This document shows positions 9,670 to 20,600 of a stretch of 64,000 nucleotides of DNA, one piece after another. The position numbers were made by a program, and so were the translations under genes. This DNA is from Caulobacter sp. FWC2. GTDB lineage: Bacteria > Pseudomonadota > Alphaproteobacteria > Caulobacterales > Caulobacteraceae. Where the stretch lies: positions 2,542,001 through 2,606,000 of the forward strand of contig NZ_PEBF01000001.1 of the NCBI RefSeq assembly GCF_002742625.1. The letters run 5' to 3'. Within the stretch, counting starts at the first letter, position 1. Every line of letters begins with the position of its first letter. The notes below the pieces were generated by a model that did no database searches, was not told the DNA's origin, and worked only from the letters and a program-made list of their open reading frames with translations.

Positions 9670-10364
9670 CCTTCGACCGGCTCGCCGATCGCGATGAAGC
9701 CGTGGGCCTGGCTTCGCGTCGCCTCGCCGGTGGTGACGCGCATCAGGGGGTTGGGCCGCGGCTCGGCGACCTTGGTCAGGGTGTTGCGGTCGACGTGATG
9801 GAACGGCGCGGTGCGGCCACGGACCTGCAGCATGGTCGTGGACACGTACGACCAACCGCCATCGGCCTCGAACTTGACGTCCAATTGGTAGGAATCCGTC
9901 CGGAACGCCCATTCCAGGAAATCGGTCGAGCAGATGCCGTAGCCCGGTGCGCCCCGCTCGGCGCGGACCATCAGGCCCGAACCATCCTCGCTGGCCCGGC
10001 CGGCCGCGAGCGCCACCTGGCCGCGCGGAATGGCCAGGGTCTGCTGGATCAGCCCCGTCGCCGGCTCGTACAGCCAATAGCCGATCTGGTCGTGGAAGGT
10101 GGTCTCCTCGTCCGAGGCGACGATGTGGACGTGGTAGCGCAGGCCGTAGAACAGCTGCGGGCCGTTGGCCTGGGGATCGATCGGCTGCATCTCGATGCGC
10201 TCGAGAAAGTCGCGCCGCTCGGGCCCTTCGGCCTTCGGGTTGAGGTCGACGCCCTTGAGGCCCTCCCACACGCCGGCCAGACGACGCAGCGGACCCAGAT
10301 TGGCCAGCGCATCCGGATCGACGTCCGAAGGCTCGGTGAAGATGTCGTCGGGGAAATTGATCAT
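9666..10364 (-). CDS. Nitrobindin-like haem-binding beta-barrel protein
   Basis: Cytoplasmic protein of 232 residues that looks like the FABP-like/nitrobindin superfamily of ten-stranded beta-barrels. The signature GxWxG near the N-terminus is present as GVWEG at residues 31-35 after the typical LGPLRRLA. Later strands such as FYGLRYHVHI, FHDQIGYWLYEP and LIQQTLAIPRGQVALAAG agree with the family, and the C-terminal HGFIAIGEPVEG could supply a haem-ligand His. Nitrobindins bind ferric haem and react with NO or peroxynitrite; that activity is inferred here. It is slightly longer than typical nitrobindins (about 160-200 residues). It is convergent with the FAD protein and has no obvious operon partner. 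Confidence 0.72.
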   Translation of the reverse strand: MINFPDDIFTEPSDVDPDALANLGPLRRLAGVWEGLKGVDLNPKAEGPERRDFLERIEMQPIDPQANGPQLFYGLRYHVHIVASDEETTFHDQIGYWLYEPATGLIQQTLAIPRGQVALAAGRASEDGSGLMVRAERGAPGYGICSTDFLEWAFRTDSYQLDVKFEADGGWSYVSTTMLQVRGRTAPFHHVDRNTLTKVAEPRPNPLMRVTTGEATRSQAHGFIAIGEPVEG

Positions 10365-10464
10365 GCCGGCCTCTGGTGACGCTTGGCCCCGGCTCTAGCG
10401 GCCAGAGCGCGCCGGTCAAGTCGAAGAGCGGGCGAACTCGGCCGTAGCTGAAGAAATGCCTCGC

Positions 10465-11091
10465 CTAAGCCGCCTCGGCCTCCTGCGCCGCCTTGGCGGC
10501 CAGAAACCCCGGCCGCGCGGCCAGACGCTCCCAATAGGCGGCGACCTCCGGACTGAACTTCTGGTCCAGACCCAGGGTGCGGGCCAGCAGCAGAGCGTAG
10601 CCGACACACAGGTCGGCCGTCGTGAACCGGCCGGCGCACAGCCATTCGCGGTCCGCCAGGGCGCGGGTCAGATGGCGCAGGCGCGACAGGAACCACTGGG
10701 CGTAGTCGTCGGCGGCCTGCTTCACCCGACGCTCCTCGGGCTCCAGCCGCGTGTAGCGCAGCACGATCGTCTGCGGGAATGTCAGAGTCGCCTCGCCGCG
10801 ATGCATCCAGTCCAGCCACAGGCCATAGTCCGGCTCATCGACCCCGACCGCCAGCGGCGTGGGCCCGTGGCGGGTCGCCAGGTACTGCGGGATAGCGGCC
10901 GACTCGGTCATCCGCGTCTCGCCGTCGACCAGCAGCGGAATGGTGCCCAGCGGGTTCTGCGCCAGATACTCGGGCGCCAGGAGGCGCGGCGGAAAGGGCA
11001 ACAGGTGCAGGCGATAGGCCAGCCCCATTTCCTCCAGCGTCCACAGAACGCGGAACGATCGCGCGTCATGGCAGTGATAGAGTTCGATCAT
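10465..11091 (-). CDS. Glutathione S-transferase family protein
   Basis: A 208-residue protein with canonical two-domain GST layout. The thioredoxin-like N-terminal domain begins MIELYHCHDARSFRVLWTLE and contains the cis-Pro/G-site segment NPLGTIPLLVDG (about residues 46-57) followed by MTESAAIPQYLA, which contacts glutathione. The all-helical C-terminal domain includes FTTADLCVGYALLLA with the conserved capping-box pattern. The reading frame continues far upstream but the start is set at 11091, where the protein aligns naturally with GSTs. It probably conjugates or reduces electrophiles with glutathione in the cytosol; the substrate is unknown. It lies just downstream of dctA on the opposite face of a short gap (65 nt) but is transcribed in the same direction as dctA. 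Confidence 0.88.
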   Translation of the reverse strand: MIELYHCHDARSFRVLWTLEEMGLAYRLHLLPFPPRLLAPEYLAQNPLGTIPLLVDGETRMTESAAIPQYLATRHGPTPLAVGVDEPDYGLWLDWMHRGEATLTFPQTIVLRYTRLEPEERRVKQAADDYAQWFLSRLRHLTRALADREWLCAGRFTTADLCVGYALLLARTLGLDQKFSPEVAAYWERLAARPGFLAAKAAQEAEAA

Positions 11092-11156
11092 GCTGGCCGC
11101 CTCCCCGCGGTCGCGCATAGAACACCTATCTCCAGCCCGCGAGCAAACCGACGGCC

Positions 11157-12500
11157 TTAAGGGCGCATCGGCTCCTGCACGGGAGCGTCGGCGGCCGACG
11201 GATGCTTCCCCGGGTTCAGCGCCGACTTCAAGGCCGCGACGTCGAGGCCCTTTTCCCAGCGCGAGACGACGATCGCCGCCACCGCGTTGCCGGTAAAGTT
11301 GGTCAGGGCCCGGCACTCGGACATGAAGCGGTCGACGCCCAGGATCAGGGCCATGCCGGCCACCGGAACCGAGGGCACGACCGACAGGGTGGCGGCCAGG
11401 GTGATGAAGCCGGCCCCCGTCACGCCCGCAGCGCCCTTCGAGCTCAGCATCGCTACGCCCAGCAGCAGCGCCTGCTGCTCCCACGACAGGTGCACGCCGG
11501 TGGCCTGGGCGATGAACAGCGCCGCCAGGGTCATGTAGATGTTGGTGCCGTCCAGATTGAACGAATAGCCCAGCGGGACGACGAGACCGACGACCGACTT
11601 CGGGCAACCGGCCTTCTCCAGCTTCTCGATCAGGCTGGGCAGCGCGGCTTCCGACGAGCTGGTGCCCAGCACCAGCAGCAGTTCGGCCTTCAGGTAGCGG
11701 ATCAGGCTGAAGATCGAGAAGCCGTTGGCGATGCCCACCGCGCCCAGCACCACCACCACGAACAGCGCCGAGGTCAGGTAGAAGGTGCCGACCAGCATGG
11801 CCAGGTTGGCGACCGAGGCGATGCCGTACTTGCCAATCGTGAAGGCGAAGGCCCCGAAGGCGCCGATCGGGGCGGCCTTCATCACGATGTGCACGAATTT
11901 GAAGAAGGCCTGAGCGACCAGTTCCAGGAAGTCGACCACGGGACGCCCCGGCTCGCCCACCAGGGTCAGCGACAGACCGAACAGGATCGAGATAAGCAGC
12001 ACCTGCAGGATCTCGCCCTCGGCGAAGGCGCCGACCACGGTGGCCGGGATGATGTGCATCAGGAAGCCGACAATAGACTGGTCATGCGCCTTGGCGGCGT
12101 ATTCGGCGACCTTGTCGGTCTTCAGGGTGGCCGGATCGATGTTCATGCCCGCGCCCGGCTGGACGACATTGGCGACGATCAGGCCGACGACCAGGGCCAG
12201 GGTCGAGAAGACCAGGAAGTAGAGCAGCGCCTTGATCGCCACGCGACCCACCTTCTCCAGGTCGCGCATGCCGGCGATGCCGGTCACCACGGTCAGGAAG
12301 ATCACCGGAGCGATGACCATCTTCACCAGCTTGATGAAGGCGTCGCCCAGCGGCTTCAGCGACTGGCCGATCTGCGGATAGAAGTGGCCGATGGCTCCGC
12401 CCAGGACGATGGCGAGCAACACCTGGAAGTAGAGGTGCTGGAAGAAAGGCTTGGATCGTTCGGGGGCTCGCGCGGGCGCGGCCGGTTGGATCGTCTTCAC
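11157..12500 (-). CDS. dctA: C4-dicarboxylate/proton symporter DctA
   Basis: Inner-membrane symporter of 447 residues that takes up succinate, fumarate and malate. The family (SLC1-like) is recognised from [18 protein letters not shown] at the N-terminus, [20 protein letters not shown], the Ser-rich re-entrant loop [17 protein letters not shown], the substrate-site segment [14 protein letters not shown], and the second hairpin [18 protein letters not shown] with the following DRFMSECR. All functional motifs are intact and the length is normal for DctA. The divergent neighbours are dctB and dctD, the classical regulatory pair for this transporter. The 244-nt intergenic region carries three copies of a dyad motif that could be DctD sites. 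The GST gene lies downstream, 65 nt away. Confidence 0.95.
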   Translation of the reverse strand: MKTIQPAAPARAPERSKPFFQHLYFQVLLAIVLGGAIGHFYPQIGQSLKPLGDAFIKLVKMVIAPVIFLTVVTGIAGMRDLEKVGRVAIKALLYFLVFSTLALVVGLIVANVVQPGAGMNIDPATLKTDKVAEYAAKAHDQSIVGFLMHIIPATVVGAFAEGEILQVLLISILFGLSLTLVGEPGRPVVDFLELVAQAFFKFVHIVMKAAPIGAFGAFAFTIGKYGIASVANLAMLVGTFYLTSALFVVVVLGAVGIANGFSIFSLIRYLKAELLLVLGTSSSEAALPSLIEKLEKAGCPKSVVGLVVPLGYSFNLDGTNIYMTLAALFIAQATGVHLSWEQQALLLGVAMLSSKGAAGVTGAGFITLAATLSVVPSVPVAGMALILGVDRFMSECRALTNFTGNAVAAIVVSRWEKGLDVAALKSALNPGKHPSAADAPVQEPMRP

Positions 12501-12582
12501 TGTCGCCTCTTGGACTGGCCTGTTGGCCGCGTTTCCACCCTGCGCCCCTTTGTCAGGACGCCTGGATAGACGATCCTTTCAG

Positions 12583-12729
12583 GCGGAAATCCGCGCAAGC
12601 CACCTTGAAGAGCAGGTCAAAAACGTTGATTTTGTTGGATTTTTCGACTTCCAAGACAGCGCAGGCCACTGCGATCTCTGCGGAAATCCCCACACGAAAT
12701 CCGGCATTTGTGCGAAAGTCCGCACAAAT
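12583..12729. promoter_or_regulatory. Three related dyad motifs between dctA and dctB (candidate DctD sites)
   Basis: The motif GCGGAAATCCGC occurs at 12583-12594, as GCGGAAATCCCC at 12680-12691 and as GCGAAAGTCCGC at 12712-12723. The third copy sits at the centre of a perfect inverted repeat ATTTGTGCG-6nt-CGCACAAAT (12706-12729), 15 nt before the dctB start. The repetition and the dyads suggest activator binding. DctD is the obvious candidate because DctD-type regulators bind tandem upstream sites. No convincing sigma-54 -24/-12 element was found by eye, so the promoter itself is unassigned. Confidence 0.55.
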
Positions 12730-12744
12730 CCAGGGAAACCGCTG

Positions 12745-14580
12745 ATGACGACGGCGCGGCCGCTGACTCTCGCCGATCCGATTGTCCGCCGCTGGGCGGC
12801 CTATTGCGCGGTGAGCGTGATCATCCTGGCGGCGGTCGTAGGCTTTGCCGGCGCGGTGGCCGAACGTCGCGCCGAGGCGGATCTGGCGCGCCAGGCCCAG
12901 ACCTCCGCCACCCTGCACGCGGCTGTGCTGCGCAGCGAACTGGCCAAGCACCGTTCCCTACCCTTCGTGCTGGCCCAGGACCCGGATGTCGCCGAGACCC
13001 TGCGTTCGGCCGATCCGCGCGGCATCGATGCCCTGAACCGCAAGCTGGAAACCCTGAGCGGCGGCACGCGCGCGGCGGTGATCTACGTCCTGAACGCCAA
13101 GGGCAGGACCATCGCCGCCAGCAACTGGCCCGCGCCGACCAGCTTCGTGGGCTCCGACTACAGCTTCCGCCCCTATTTCAAGGAGGCCAGCGCCAACGGC
13201 GTCGCCGAACTCTTCGCGCTCGGCACGGTCAGCCGCCGACCAGGCCTGTTCATGTCCCGCCGTGTCGAGGGGCGCGAGGGCATGCTGGGCGTCGTGGTGG
13301 TGAAGGTCGAGTTCGAAGCGCTGGAGGCCGAGTGGTCCGCCGCCGAACCCGCCTTCGTCGCCGACCCGCGCGGCGTGATCCTGGTGACCTCGATACCGGC
13401 GTGGCGGTTTTCGACCCTCACCCGCCTGCCCCGCGCCGAGCAGGAACAACTGCGCACCGAGCACCGCTTCGGCGACGCCCCGTTCTCGGTGCTGAAGGTC
13501 TCGCCTGCGCCGTTGGCTGGCCGGCCGCCCGTCCTCACGACGGCGGCGATGGCAAAGGGCGACACGCGCTTCATGGCCGCCAGCGCCGATCTGGGGGCCG
13601 CTGGCTGGACGGTCTTCACGTTCACGCCGGTGGGCGAAACCTTGCGGGCCGCCGTCGCCGGGGCGCGCGCCATCGCCCTGCTGGTCGGCCTGGTCGTTTG
13701 CGGCGTCGCCTTCGCCATCCTGCGGTGGCGGGGTCAGGCCAGCGTTCGCGCCGCCCGCCAGGAAGCCGCCCGGCTGGAGCTTGAGGCTCGCGTCGCCGAG
13801 CGCACAGCAGAGCTTAGCGACACCAACCAACGCCTGGTCGTCGAGATCGAGGAGCGTCGCCGCGCCGAAGCCTACGTCCACCTGATGCAGGACGAACTAG
13901 TCCAGTCGAACAAGCTGGCCACCCTGGGCCAGATCGCCGCCGGCGTGGCGCACGAGATCAATCAGCCGGTCGCCGCCATCCGCGCCTATGCCGACAACGC
14001 CGCCGCCTTCCTGGACCGCGCCGACGACAAGACCGCCAGGGCCAATCTCGGCCTGATCGCCGGCCTGACCGAGCGTATCGGACTGATCACCGACGAACTG
14101 CGCGCCTTCGCCCGCAAGTCCAGCGCGCCCGCCGCGCCGGTGACCGTGCGCGACGCCATCGACGGCGCCTTGCTGCTAGTCGGCCCGCGTGTGCGCCAGC
14201 AGCACGTTCGGGTGATCCGCGAGGAGGCCGACGAGGCCGCCCGCGTGATGGCCGAGCGCTTCCGGCTGGAGCAGGTGCTGGTCAACCTGCTGCAGAACGC
14301 CCTGGAAGCGCTGGAGGACACGCCCGATCCCGAGATCCGCATCGCGGTGGCAGTCAAGCGATCGCAGGTGCGGATCGTGGTCGCCGACAACGGTCCCGGA
14401 GTCGCCCCCGAAGCGGCAAGGAGCCTCTTCACGCCCTTCGCGACCACCAAGCCGCGCGGGCTTGGCCTGGGCCTGGTGATCAGCCGCGACATCGTCGCCG
14501 AATTCCGCGGCGAGCTTTCCCTGGAGCCCGCTCCAGGCGGCGCCCGCTTCGTCATGTCCCTGCCCAAGGCGCGTCCCTGA
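12745..14580 (+). CDS. dctB: C4-dicarboxylate sensor histidine kinase DctB
   Basis: Membrane sensor kinase of 611 residues. A first transmembrane helix is at about residues 18-38 and a second at about 307-326, enclosing a periplasmic double-PDC sensor domain that contains [20 protein letters not shown], the pattern found in DctB proteins. A coiled linker follows ([20 protein letters not shown]). The kinase core has the H-box with His-403 ([20 protein letters not shown]), the N-box NLLQNALEA at 514-522, the G1 box DNGPG at 548-552, and GLGLGLVIS. The ATG at 12745 has AGGGA upstream and places the first helix near the N-terminus; the frame is open further upstream but that part overlaps dctA. 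The stop overlaps the dctD start by 1 nt, so the pair is translationally coupled. Confidence 0.93.
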   Translation: MTTARPLTLADPIVRRWAAYCAVSVIILAAVVGFAGAVAERRAEADLARQAQTSATLHAAVLRSELAKHRSLPFVLAQDPDVAETLRSADPRGIDALNRKLETLSGGTRAAVIYVLNAKGRTIAASNWPAPTSFVGSDYSFRPYFKEASANGVAELFALGTVSRRPGLFMSRRVEGREGMLGVVVVKVEFEALEAEWSAAEPAFVADPRGVILVTSIPAWRFSTLTRLPRAEQEQLRTEHRFGDAPFSVLKVSPAPLAGRPPVLTTAAMAKGDTRFMAASADLGAAGWTVFTFTPVGETLRAAVAGARAIALLVGLVVCGVAFAILRWRGQASVRAARQEAARLELEARVAERTAELSDTNQRLVVEIEERRRAEAYVHLMQDELVQSNKLATLGQIAAGVAHEINQPVAAIRAYADNAAAFLDRADDKTARANLGLIAGLTERIGLITDELRAFARKSSAPAAPVTVRDAIDGALLLVGPRVRQQHVRVIREEADEAARVMAERFRLEQVLVNLLQNALEALEDTPDPEIRIAVAVKRSQVRIVVADNGPGVAPEAARSLFTPFATTKPRGLGLGLVISRDIVAEFRGELSLEPAPGGARFVMSLPKARP

Positions 14581-15923
14581 TGCTTGCTTCCGTAAACCTT
14601 GTGGCCTTCATCGACGACGACGACGTGCTGCGGGACGCCAACGTCCAGACCCTGCGACTGGCCGGGTTCGAGGTCATGGCCTTCGCGTCGGCCGAGGCGG
14701 CGCTGGCCGCCCTGCCCGCCGGTTTCCCCGGCGTGGTGGTCAGCGATATCCGCATGCCCGGCCTGGACGGCAGCCAACTGTTCCGCCGCCTCAAGGTCCG
14801 GGACGAGGACCTGCCCGTCATCCTGATCACCGGCCACGCCGACGTCTCGGAGGCGGTCGAGGCCATGCACGACGGAGTCTACGACTTCGTCGCCAAGCCC
14901 TACGCCCCCGAGCGCCTAGTCAGCAGCGTCCGGCGGGCGATGGAGAAGCGTCGACTTGTGCTGGAAAACCGGTCGTTACGCACCCTGGCCGTCGAGGCCC
15001 AAAGCGACTGGCCCCTGATCGGTCAAACGGCGGTCATGGAGCGCCTGCGCGCCACGCTGCGACAACTGGCCAACGCCGATGTCGACGTGCTGCTCGAAGG
15101 CGAGACCGGGGTCGGCAAGGAGTTGGCCGCGCGAGCCCTGCATGCCTGGGGCCGCCGCCGCGATCGCGAGTTCGTCGCCGTCGACTGCGCCGCCCTGCCC
15201 GCCATCGCCGTGGACAGCGAGCTGTTCGGCCACGAGTTGGGCGCGTTCAGCGGCGCGGTGCGCCAGCGGGCCGGGCGCATCCAGCAGGCCGATCGCGGCA
15301 CCCTGTTCCTCGACGAGATCGAGACCCTGGCCCCGGAAGCGCAAGGCAAGTTCCTGCGCGTGCTGGAAGAACGGGAGGTCACGCCCATAGGCTCCAACCG
15401 CCCTCAGACCCTGGACCTGCGCGTCGTCGCCGCCGGCAAGTCGGACCTGTCGGACGCCGTGGCCGCCGGGACGTTCCGCGAGGACCTGTTCCACCGCCTG
15501 GACGTCGTGCGCATCCGCATCCCGCCGCTGCGCGAGCGGCGCGAGGACGTGCCGCTGCTATTCGCCCACTTCCTGGCTCGGGCCTGTGAACGGCTGGAGG
15601 GTGAGCCGCCCAAGATCGACGACAAGATCCGTTGGCGGCTCTACAACCACGACTGGCCCGGCAATGTCCGCGAGCTCAGCCACTACGCCCAGCGGGTGGC
15701 GCTGGGCCTGGCGGACCAGAGCGGCGATGCGCCGGCGGATCCGCCGCCCCTGCCGGCGCGCGTCGCCACCTATGAAGCTCATCTGATCGAAGAGGCCCTC
15801 GCGGCCGGCGACGGCGATGTCCGCAAGGCGCTGGAGGTCCTTCGCATTCCGCGCAAGACCTTCTACGACAAGATCGAGCGCCACGGCATCGACCTGGCCC
15901 GGCATCGCCGCCGATCGCGCTAG
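14580..15923 (+). CDS. dctD: Sigma-54-dependent response regulator DctD
   Basis: A 447-residue NtrC-family activator. The receiver domain (1-120) has the acidic pocket IDDDD at 11-15, the phospho-acceptor Asp-56 ([10 protein letters not shown]) and Lys-107. The AAA+ domain has Walker A GETGVGKE at 174-181, the sigma-54 contact loop at 221-226, and Walker B TLFLDEI at 241-247. The C-terminal Fis-type HTH is near residues 415-445 ([20 protein letters not shown]). The contact loop reads GAFSGA instead of GAFTGA, a conservative Thr-to-Ser change in the residue that contacts sigma-54. The context with dctB and dctA makes the identity firm. It should activate dctA transcription when C4-dicarboxylates are sensed. 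The 3' end is 6 nt from the convergent phosphatase gene. Confidence 0.93.
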   Translation: MLASVNLVAFIDDDDVLRDANVQTLRLAGFEVMAFASAEAALAALPAGFPGVVVSDIRMPGLDGSQLFRRLKVRDEDLPVILITGHADVSEAVEAMHDGVYDFVAKPYAPERLVSSVRRAMEKRRLVLENRSLRTLAVEAQSDWPLIGQTAVMERLRATLRQLANADVDVLLEGETGVGKELAARALHAWGRRRDREFVAVDCAALPAIAVDSELFGHELGAFSGAVRQRAGRIQQADRGTLFLDEIETLAPEAQGKFLRVLEEREVTPIGSNRPQTLDLRVVAAGKSDLSDAVAAGTFREDLFHRLDVVRIRIPPLRERREDVPLLFAHFLARACERLEGEPPKIDDKIRWRLYNHDWPGNVRELSHYAQRVALGLADQSGDAPADPPPLPARVATYEAHLIEEALAAGDGDVRKALEVLRIPRKTFYDKIERHGIDLARHRRRSR

Positions 15924-15929
15924 CCGCCC

Positions 15930-17615
15930 CTAGCCGCAGGGCTGGCCGTAGACCAGCGGCCGGCAGACGCCGTCAATGTCGGCCGGCGCCTTGACGCCTG
16001 TGACGGCGGCGATGGTCGGGGCGATGTCGACCGTGTCCAGCGGCAGCACCCGCTCGTGCGGCGTCGCGCCCTTCCACCAGAACAGGATCGGCACGCGGCG
16101 GTCGTAGTCCCAGGGGCTGCCGTGGGTCGACACATAGGTCGGTCCAGGCGTCGAGGGGACGCGGTTGGGCTTGAAGGCCACCAGGATGTCGCCGACGCGG
16201 CCCGGATAGACGCTGCGGCGCACGCGCTCGGCCACCGACAGCTCTTCGATGGCGGCGTCGGCCGGAGCCGGCGCCATGGTCAGGATGGCGTTGGAGTCGA
16301 AGGCCTCTGCCACGGCCGGATCGCGCTGGATCAAGGCCAGGGCCGCGGCGGCGATGCGGGCGCGGTCGGTGATCAAGGGCGCCTTGCGATCCGGTCCGAC
16401 GACGTAGATCTGATCGATGCCGCCGTCGGCGATCAGCGGATCCCACGACAGTTCGAGATCCCTGCGCAGTTGGGCGTTCAGGCTGGCGATCCACGGCTTG
16501 CCGATCACGCGCTCGCTGTCATAGCCCTCGTCATGCAGGCGCTCGACGAAGTCGGCGCCGCCGTGGTCGGCGGCCAGCACGACCAGGACACCGCCCTTGA
16601 CCTTGTCCAGGCTCTTGAGGAACGCACCCAGGCGGTCGTCGAGGCGGGCGATCTGGTCGCACATCTCCGGACCGCGCGTTCCAAAGCGATGGCCGATGAA
16701 GTCGGTGGCCGACAGGCTGACGGTCAGCACGTCGACCTGCGGACCGTCACCCAGGGCGTAGGTCTCGCGCAGGGTCTGGGCCAGTTCCAGGGTCACCTGG
16801 TCGGTATAGGGGCTGGCATAGAGGTCGCGCTGCTGGCCGGCCTCGTCGGACGCGACCGGGATCGGCAGGGCCGCGCGCCACTTGCGGCCGCCGGTCTCGT
16901 AGTCGGCCTCCAGCGCCTGGCAGCGCTTGGCCGAGCCGCCGATCAGCTTCTTGTCGTAGTCCCAGACATAGGGATGCTTCTTCAGATCCGCCGCCAGCCT
17001 GGCGTTGAAGGCGGCGACGGGCTTGAGGCGCTCTTCCGCCGTCTGACCCGTAGGAACCCAGGTCGTGAAGCCGAACCCCGCCTGGTACCAGAACTGGCCG
17101 TCGGCCCGGTGGCCCGACATGGTGATCGCCCCGCGATCCTTGCCCGACACGCCGAACACCCGGCTTTTCGGCGACACGGCCTTCAGCCAATCGCCATAGG
17201 TGGTGGCGACCAGATTGGCCGGCGACACGGCCCGCCCCTTGGGATTGTCGGCCGGCGTCGCGCTGGGGTCGGCCAGGCAGTAGACCGTCTTGCCGGTAGC
17301 GACGTCGTACCAGTCATTGGCGCTGATGCCGGTCTTGTTCGGATGCTTGCCGGTCAGCAGGGTCGAATGCCCCGGGCAGGTCTCGGTGAAGGCGTGCGAC
17401 TGGTAGCCGTTCGGATAGACGACGCCGCCGCTCAGCGTCTTCAGCCCGCCAGTGAACTCGGGCCTGTGCTGAGCGTAGAGGTTGGCGCTGAACTGATCGA
17501 TCGAGATGACCACGACCAGCTTCGGATCCGGTTTGGCCGAGATCGTCGAAGCCTGGGCGGCGAAACCCGTCGATAGGGCGGCGGCGAACAGGCCGCAGGT
17601 AAGCATCTTCTTCAT
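15930..17615 (-). CDS. PhoK/PafA-type alkaline phosphatase, exported
   Basis: Exported phosphatase of 561 residues from the alkaline-phosphatase superfamily, most like the PafA/PhoK (SPAP) monoesterases. The start at 17615 is chosen because it begins a normal signal peptide, MKKMLTCGLFAAALSTGFAA, cleaved after QAS; the frame is open 20 codons further upstream. Metal ligands and the nucleophile region are visible: VVVISID with Asp-40, then AFTETCPGHSTLLTGKHPN with Thr-79 the likely nucleophile. Other family marks are FGVSGKDRGAI, the metal-binding SATDFIGHRFG, and LAADHGGADF. PafA-like enzymes hydrolyse many phosphomonoesters, are Zn-dependent, and use Thr rather than Ser. It sits alone between dctD (convergent) and the metal efflux operon. 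Confidence 0.9.
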   Translation of the reverse strand: MKKMLTCGLFAAALSTGFAAQASTISAKPDPKLVVVISIDQFSANLYAQHRPEFTGGLKTLSGGVVYPNGYQSHAFTETCPGHSTLLTGKHPNKTGISANDWYDVATGKTVYCLADPSATPADNPKGRAVSPANLVATTYGDWLKAVSPKSRVFGVSGKDRGAITMSGHRADGQFWYQAGFGFTTWVPTGQTAEERLKPVAAFNARLAADLKKHPYVWDYDKKLIGGSAKRCQALEADYETGGRKWRAALPIPVASDEAGQQRDLYASPYTDQVTLELAQTLRETYALGDGPQVDVLTVSLSATDFIGHRFGTRGPEMCDQIARLDDRLGAFLKSLDKVKGGVLVVLAADHGGADFVERLHDEGYDSERVIGKPWIASLNAQLRRDLELSWDPLIADGGIDQIYVVGPDRKAPLITDRARIAAAALALIQRDPAVAEAFDSNAILTMAPAPADAAIEELSVAERVRRSVYPGRVGDILVAFKPNRVPSTPGPTYVSTHGSPWDYDRRVPILFWWKGATPHERVLPLDTVDIAPTIAAVTGVKAPADIDGVCRPLVYGQPCG

Positions 17616-17680
17616 TCGCAGCGATTTCGCCCGAACCGACCATCCGTGCAAGGATTGAAACGATCCGGGCGACACTCATC

Positions 17681-20600
17681 TCATCCTTGCCTCGGATCCA
17701 GGCGGAAGCCTCGGCGCCTCGCCAGCCAGACGTAGAAGCTCGGCAGCACCAACAGAGTCAGCACGGTCGAGGTCAGCAGGCCGCCGACCACCACCGTGGC
17801 CAGGGGTTTCTGGACCTCGGCGCCCGGACCGATGGCCAGGGCCATGGGAATGAATCCCAGGATCGCCACTAGCGCTGTGGTGAGCACCGCCCGCAGGCGT
17901 CCGACCGTTCCGTCGATCACGGCGGCGGCAATGTCGGTCGCGTCCTGCATCCGCTGCTTGATGCTCTGCATCAGGACGAGGCCGTTCAAGGTCGCCACGC
18001 CCGAGACAGCGATGAAGCCCACCGCCGCCGAGATCGAGAACGGCATCCCCCGCAGCAGCAGCGCCAGCGCCCCGCCCACCAGAGCCAGAGGCACGCAGGC
18101 GAAGACCAGAGCCGCTTCCGTCGCCGAACCCAGGGCGAAGAACAGCAGCACGGCGATCACCAGGAACACGGCCGGCACGATGATCGCCAGCCGCGCGCTG
18201 GCACGCTCCAGGTTCTGGAACTGACCGCCCCATTCGAGCCAGGAGCCGGGCGTCGGCCTGACCTCCCGCGCCACAGCGTCCTGGGCGTCGGAGACGAAGC
18301 CGCCAAGGTCGCGGCCCCGAACATTGGCTTGCACCACGATGCGCCGCTTGCCGTTCTCGCGACTGACCTGGTTGGGCCCCTCGGCGGTGTCGAAGCGGGC
18401 GATGCTGGACAGCGGGATAGCCGTCGCGCCCTCCCCGCTCTCCGACACGACCGGCAGCTGTCCCATGGCCGCCGGATCGGCGCGCGAGCCGTCGTCCAGG
18501 CGAACGACCACGTCGAAGCGTCGGTCGCCCTCCAGGATGTGGCCCGCCTCGCGACCGCCCAGCCCGATCTCCAGGGCGTCGGCCGCGTCGCTGGCGTGGA
18601 CCCCGAGAGCGGCGGCCGCCGTACGGTCGACGCTGGCGGTGATCGTCGGCTGGCCGGAGATCTGCTCGACCTTCACGTCCGCCGCGCCCGGGACCTTACG
18701 CAGCGCGGCGGCGACCTGGTCGGCGGTCTTGCTCATGGCCGCGAAGTCATCGCCATAGACCTTCACCGCCACGTCCGACCGCACGCCGGCGATCAACTCG
18801 TTGAAGCGCATCTGGATCGGCTGGGTGAATTCGTAGGCATTGCCGATCAGCTTGCCGAGGTCGCCCTCCATGCGTTCCACCAGCCTGGCCTTCGACAGGG
18901 TCGGATCGGGCCAGTCCTTGCGCGGTTTCAGGATCACGAAGGTGTCCGAAGCGCTGGGCGGCATCGGGTCCGAGGCGATCTCGGCCGTGCCCGTGCGGGT
19001 GAAGACCACGGCGACCTCGGGCTGGGCCGAGAGCGCCTTCTCGACCTCGAACTGCATGGCCTGGCTCTCTTCCAGCGAGATGGAGGGCACGCGGCTGGCC
19101 TGGACCAGCAGGTCGCCCTCGTCCAGCGTGGGGGCGAACTCGCGACCCAGGGCGAAGAAGGCGACGATACCGAGCGCCAGCGCCAGGACCGCGCCGCCGA
19201 CCACCGCCTTCGGACGCGCCACGGCCGCGCGTAGAACCGGCTCGAAGCGCGTGCGGACGGCGGCCATGGCCTTGGTCTCGCCGTGACCTTCCGGCTCGCG
19301 GACCGCCAGGGCGGTCAGGGCCGGGACCAGGGTCAGGGACAGCACGAAGGCGCCGGCCAGGGCGAACATCACCGTGGCGGCCATCGGCGTGAACATCTTG
19401 CCCTCGACGCCCTCGAAGGTCAGCAGCGGGGCGTAGACCAGCAGGATGATCGCCTGGCCGAAGGCGGCGGGACGCGCCATCTCCTTGGCCGCATCAATGG
19501 CGATCGACAGGCGTTCCCCGGCGGTCAGGGCGCGCCCCTCGGCGTCCCGGCGTTGCGCCAGACGTCCGAGGGTGTTCTCGATAACCACAACTGCGCCGTC
19601 GACGATCAGGCCAAAGTCCAGCGCCCCCAGGCTCATCAGATTGCCGCTGATCCCGAACCGCCGCATGGCGATGGCGGCGATCAGGAATGACAGCGGGATG
19701 ACCAGCGCCGTGATCAGGGCGGCGCGGAAGTTTCCCAGGGCGAAGAACAGCACGGCGATGACCAGCAGGGCGCCGACCGTCAGATTGTGCTCGACGGTGC
19801 GGATCGTGGCGTCGACCAGGCGGGTGCGGTCCAGCACCGGCTTGATGATCACCTCGGGCGGCAGGCTGGGCGCGATGGCCTTGAGGCGCTCGTCGACACG
19901 CGCGGCGACGGTGCGGCTGTTCTCCCCAACAAGCATCAGGGCCGTGCCGATCACCACCTCGCGGCCGTTTTCGCTGGCCGAACCCAGGCGCGGGGCATGG
20001 CCGATGGCGACCGTGGCGACGTCCGAGACCTTGACGACCGCGCCCGCTCGGCGGCCGATCGGGGTTTCGGCCAGTTCCGCCAGGCTCTTCACCCGCGCGT
20101 CCGTGCGAACGATATAGGCCTCGCCGCCGCGCTGGACGTAGCCGGCGCCGGCGATGCGGTTGGAATGCTCCAGGGCCTCGACGAGTTGCGGCAGACTGAT
20201 CCCCCGCGCGGCCAGCTTGGCCGGATCGGGATGGACGGCGTATTCCTTTACGTAGCCGCCCAGCACATCGACGCCCGCGACACCGTTCAGGGTCTTCAGC
20301 TGCGGCGCGACGATCCAGTCCTGGACCGTGCGCAGATAGGTGGCCTTCTCGATGTCGGTCCGTAGGGTCTCCCCCTCGGGCGTGACATAGGGAACGTCCG
20401 TGCGGGCAGGCAGACCCTTGAACTCGACGGTCCAGATATAGACCTCGCCCAGGCCGGTGACAGGCGGCCCCATGCCGGGCTCCAGACCGTCGGGCAGGTT
20501 GGCCCGCGCGGCCTGCAGGCGCTCGTTAATCAGGGCGCGGGCGAAATAGAGGTCGGTCTTGTCGGTGAAGACGGCGGTGATCTGCGAGAAGCCGTGACGC

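Noticed and set aside
7993..10419. Very long open frame on the minus strand (808 codons) across the monooxygenase, FAD and beta-barrel genes
   Set aside because: Its translation is Arg/Gly/Pro-rich without family motifs and it overlaps three genes with clear motifs; it is a high-GC antisense shadow.
12501..12582. Sigma-54 promoter for dctA
   Set aside because: GG and GC pairs with 10-nt spacing can be found, but none matches TGGCAC-N5-TTGC convincingly, so no promoter is claimed.
12451..12744. N-terminal extension of dctB reading back into dctA
   Set aside because: The ATG at 12745 has a ribosome site and places the first membrane helix properly; the extension overlaps dctA and the regulatory gap.
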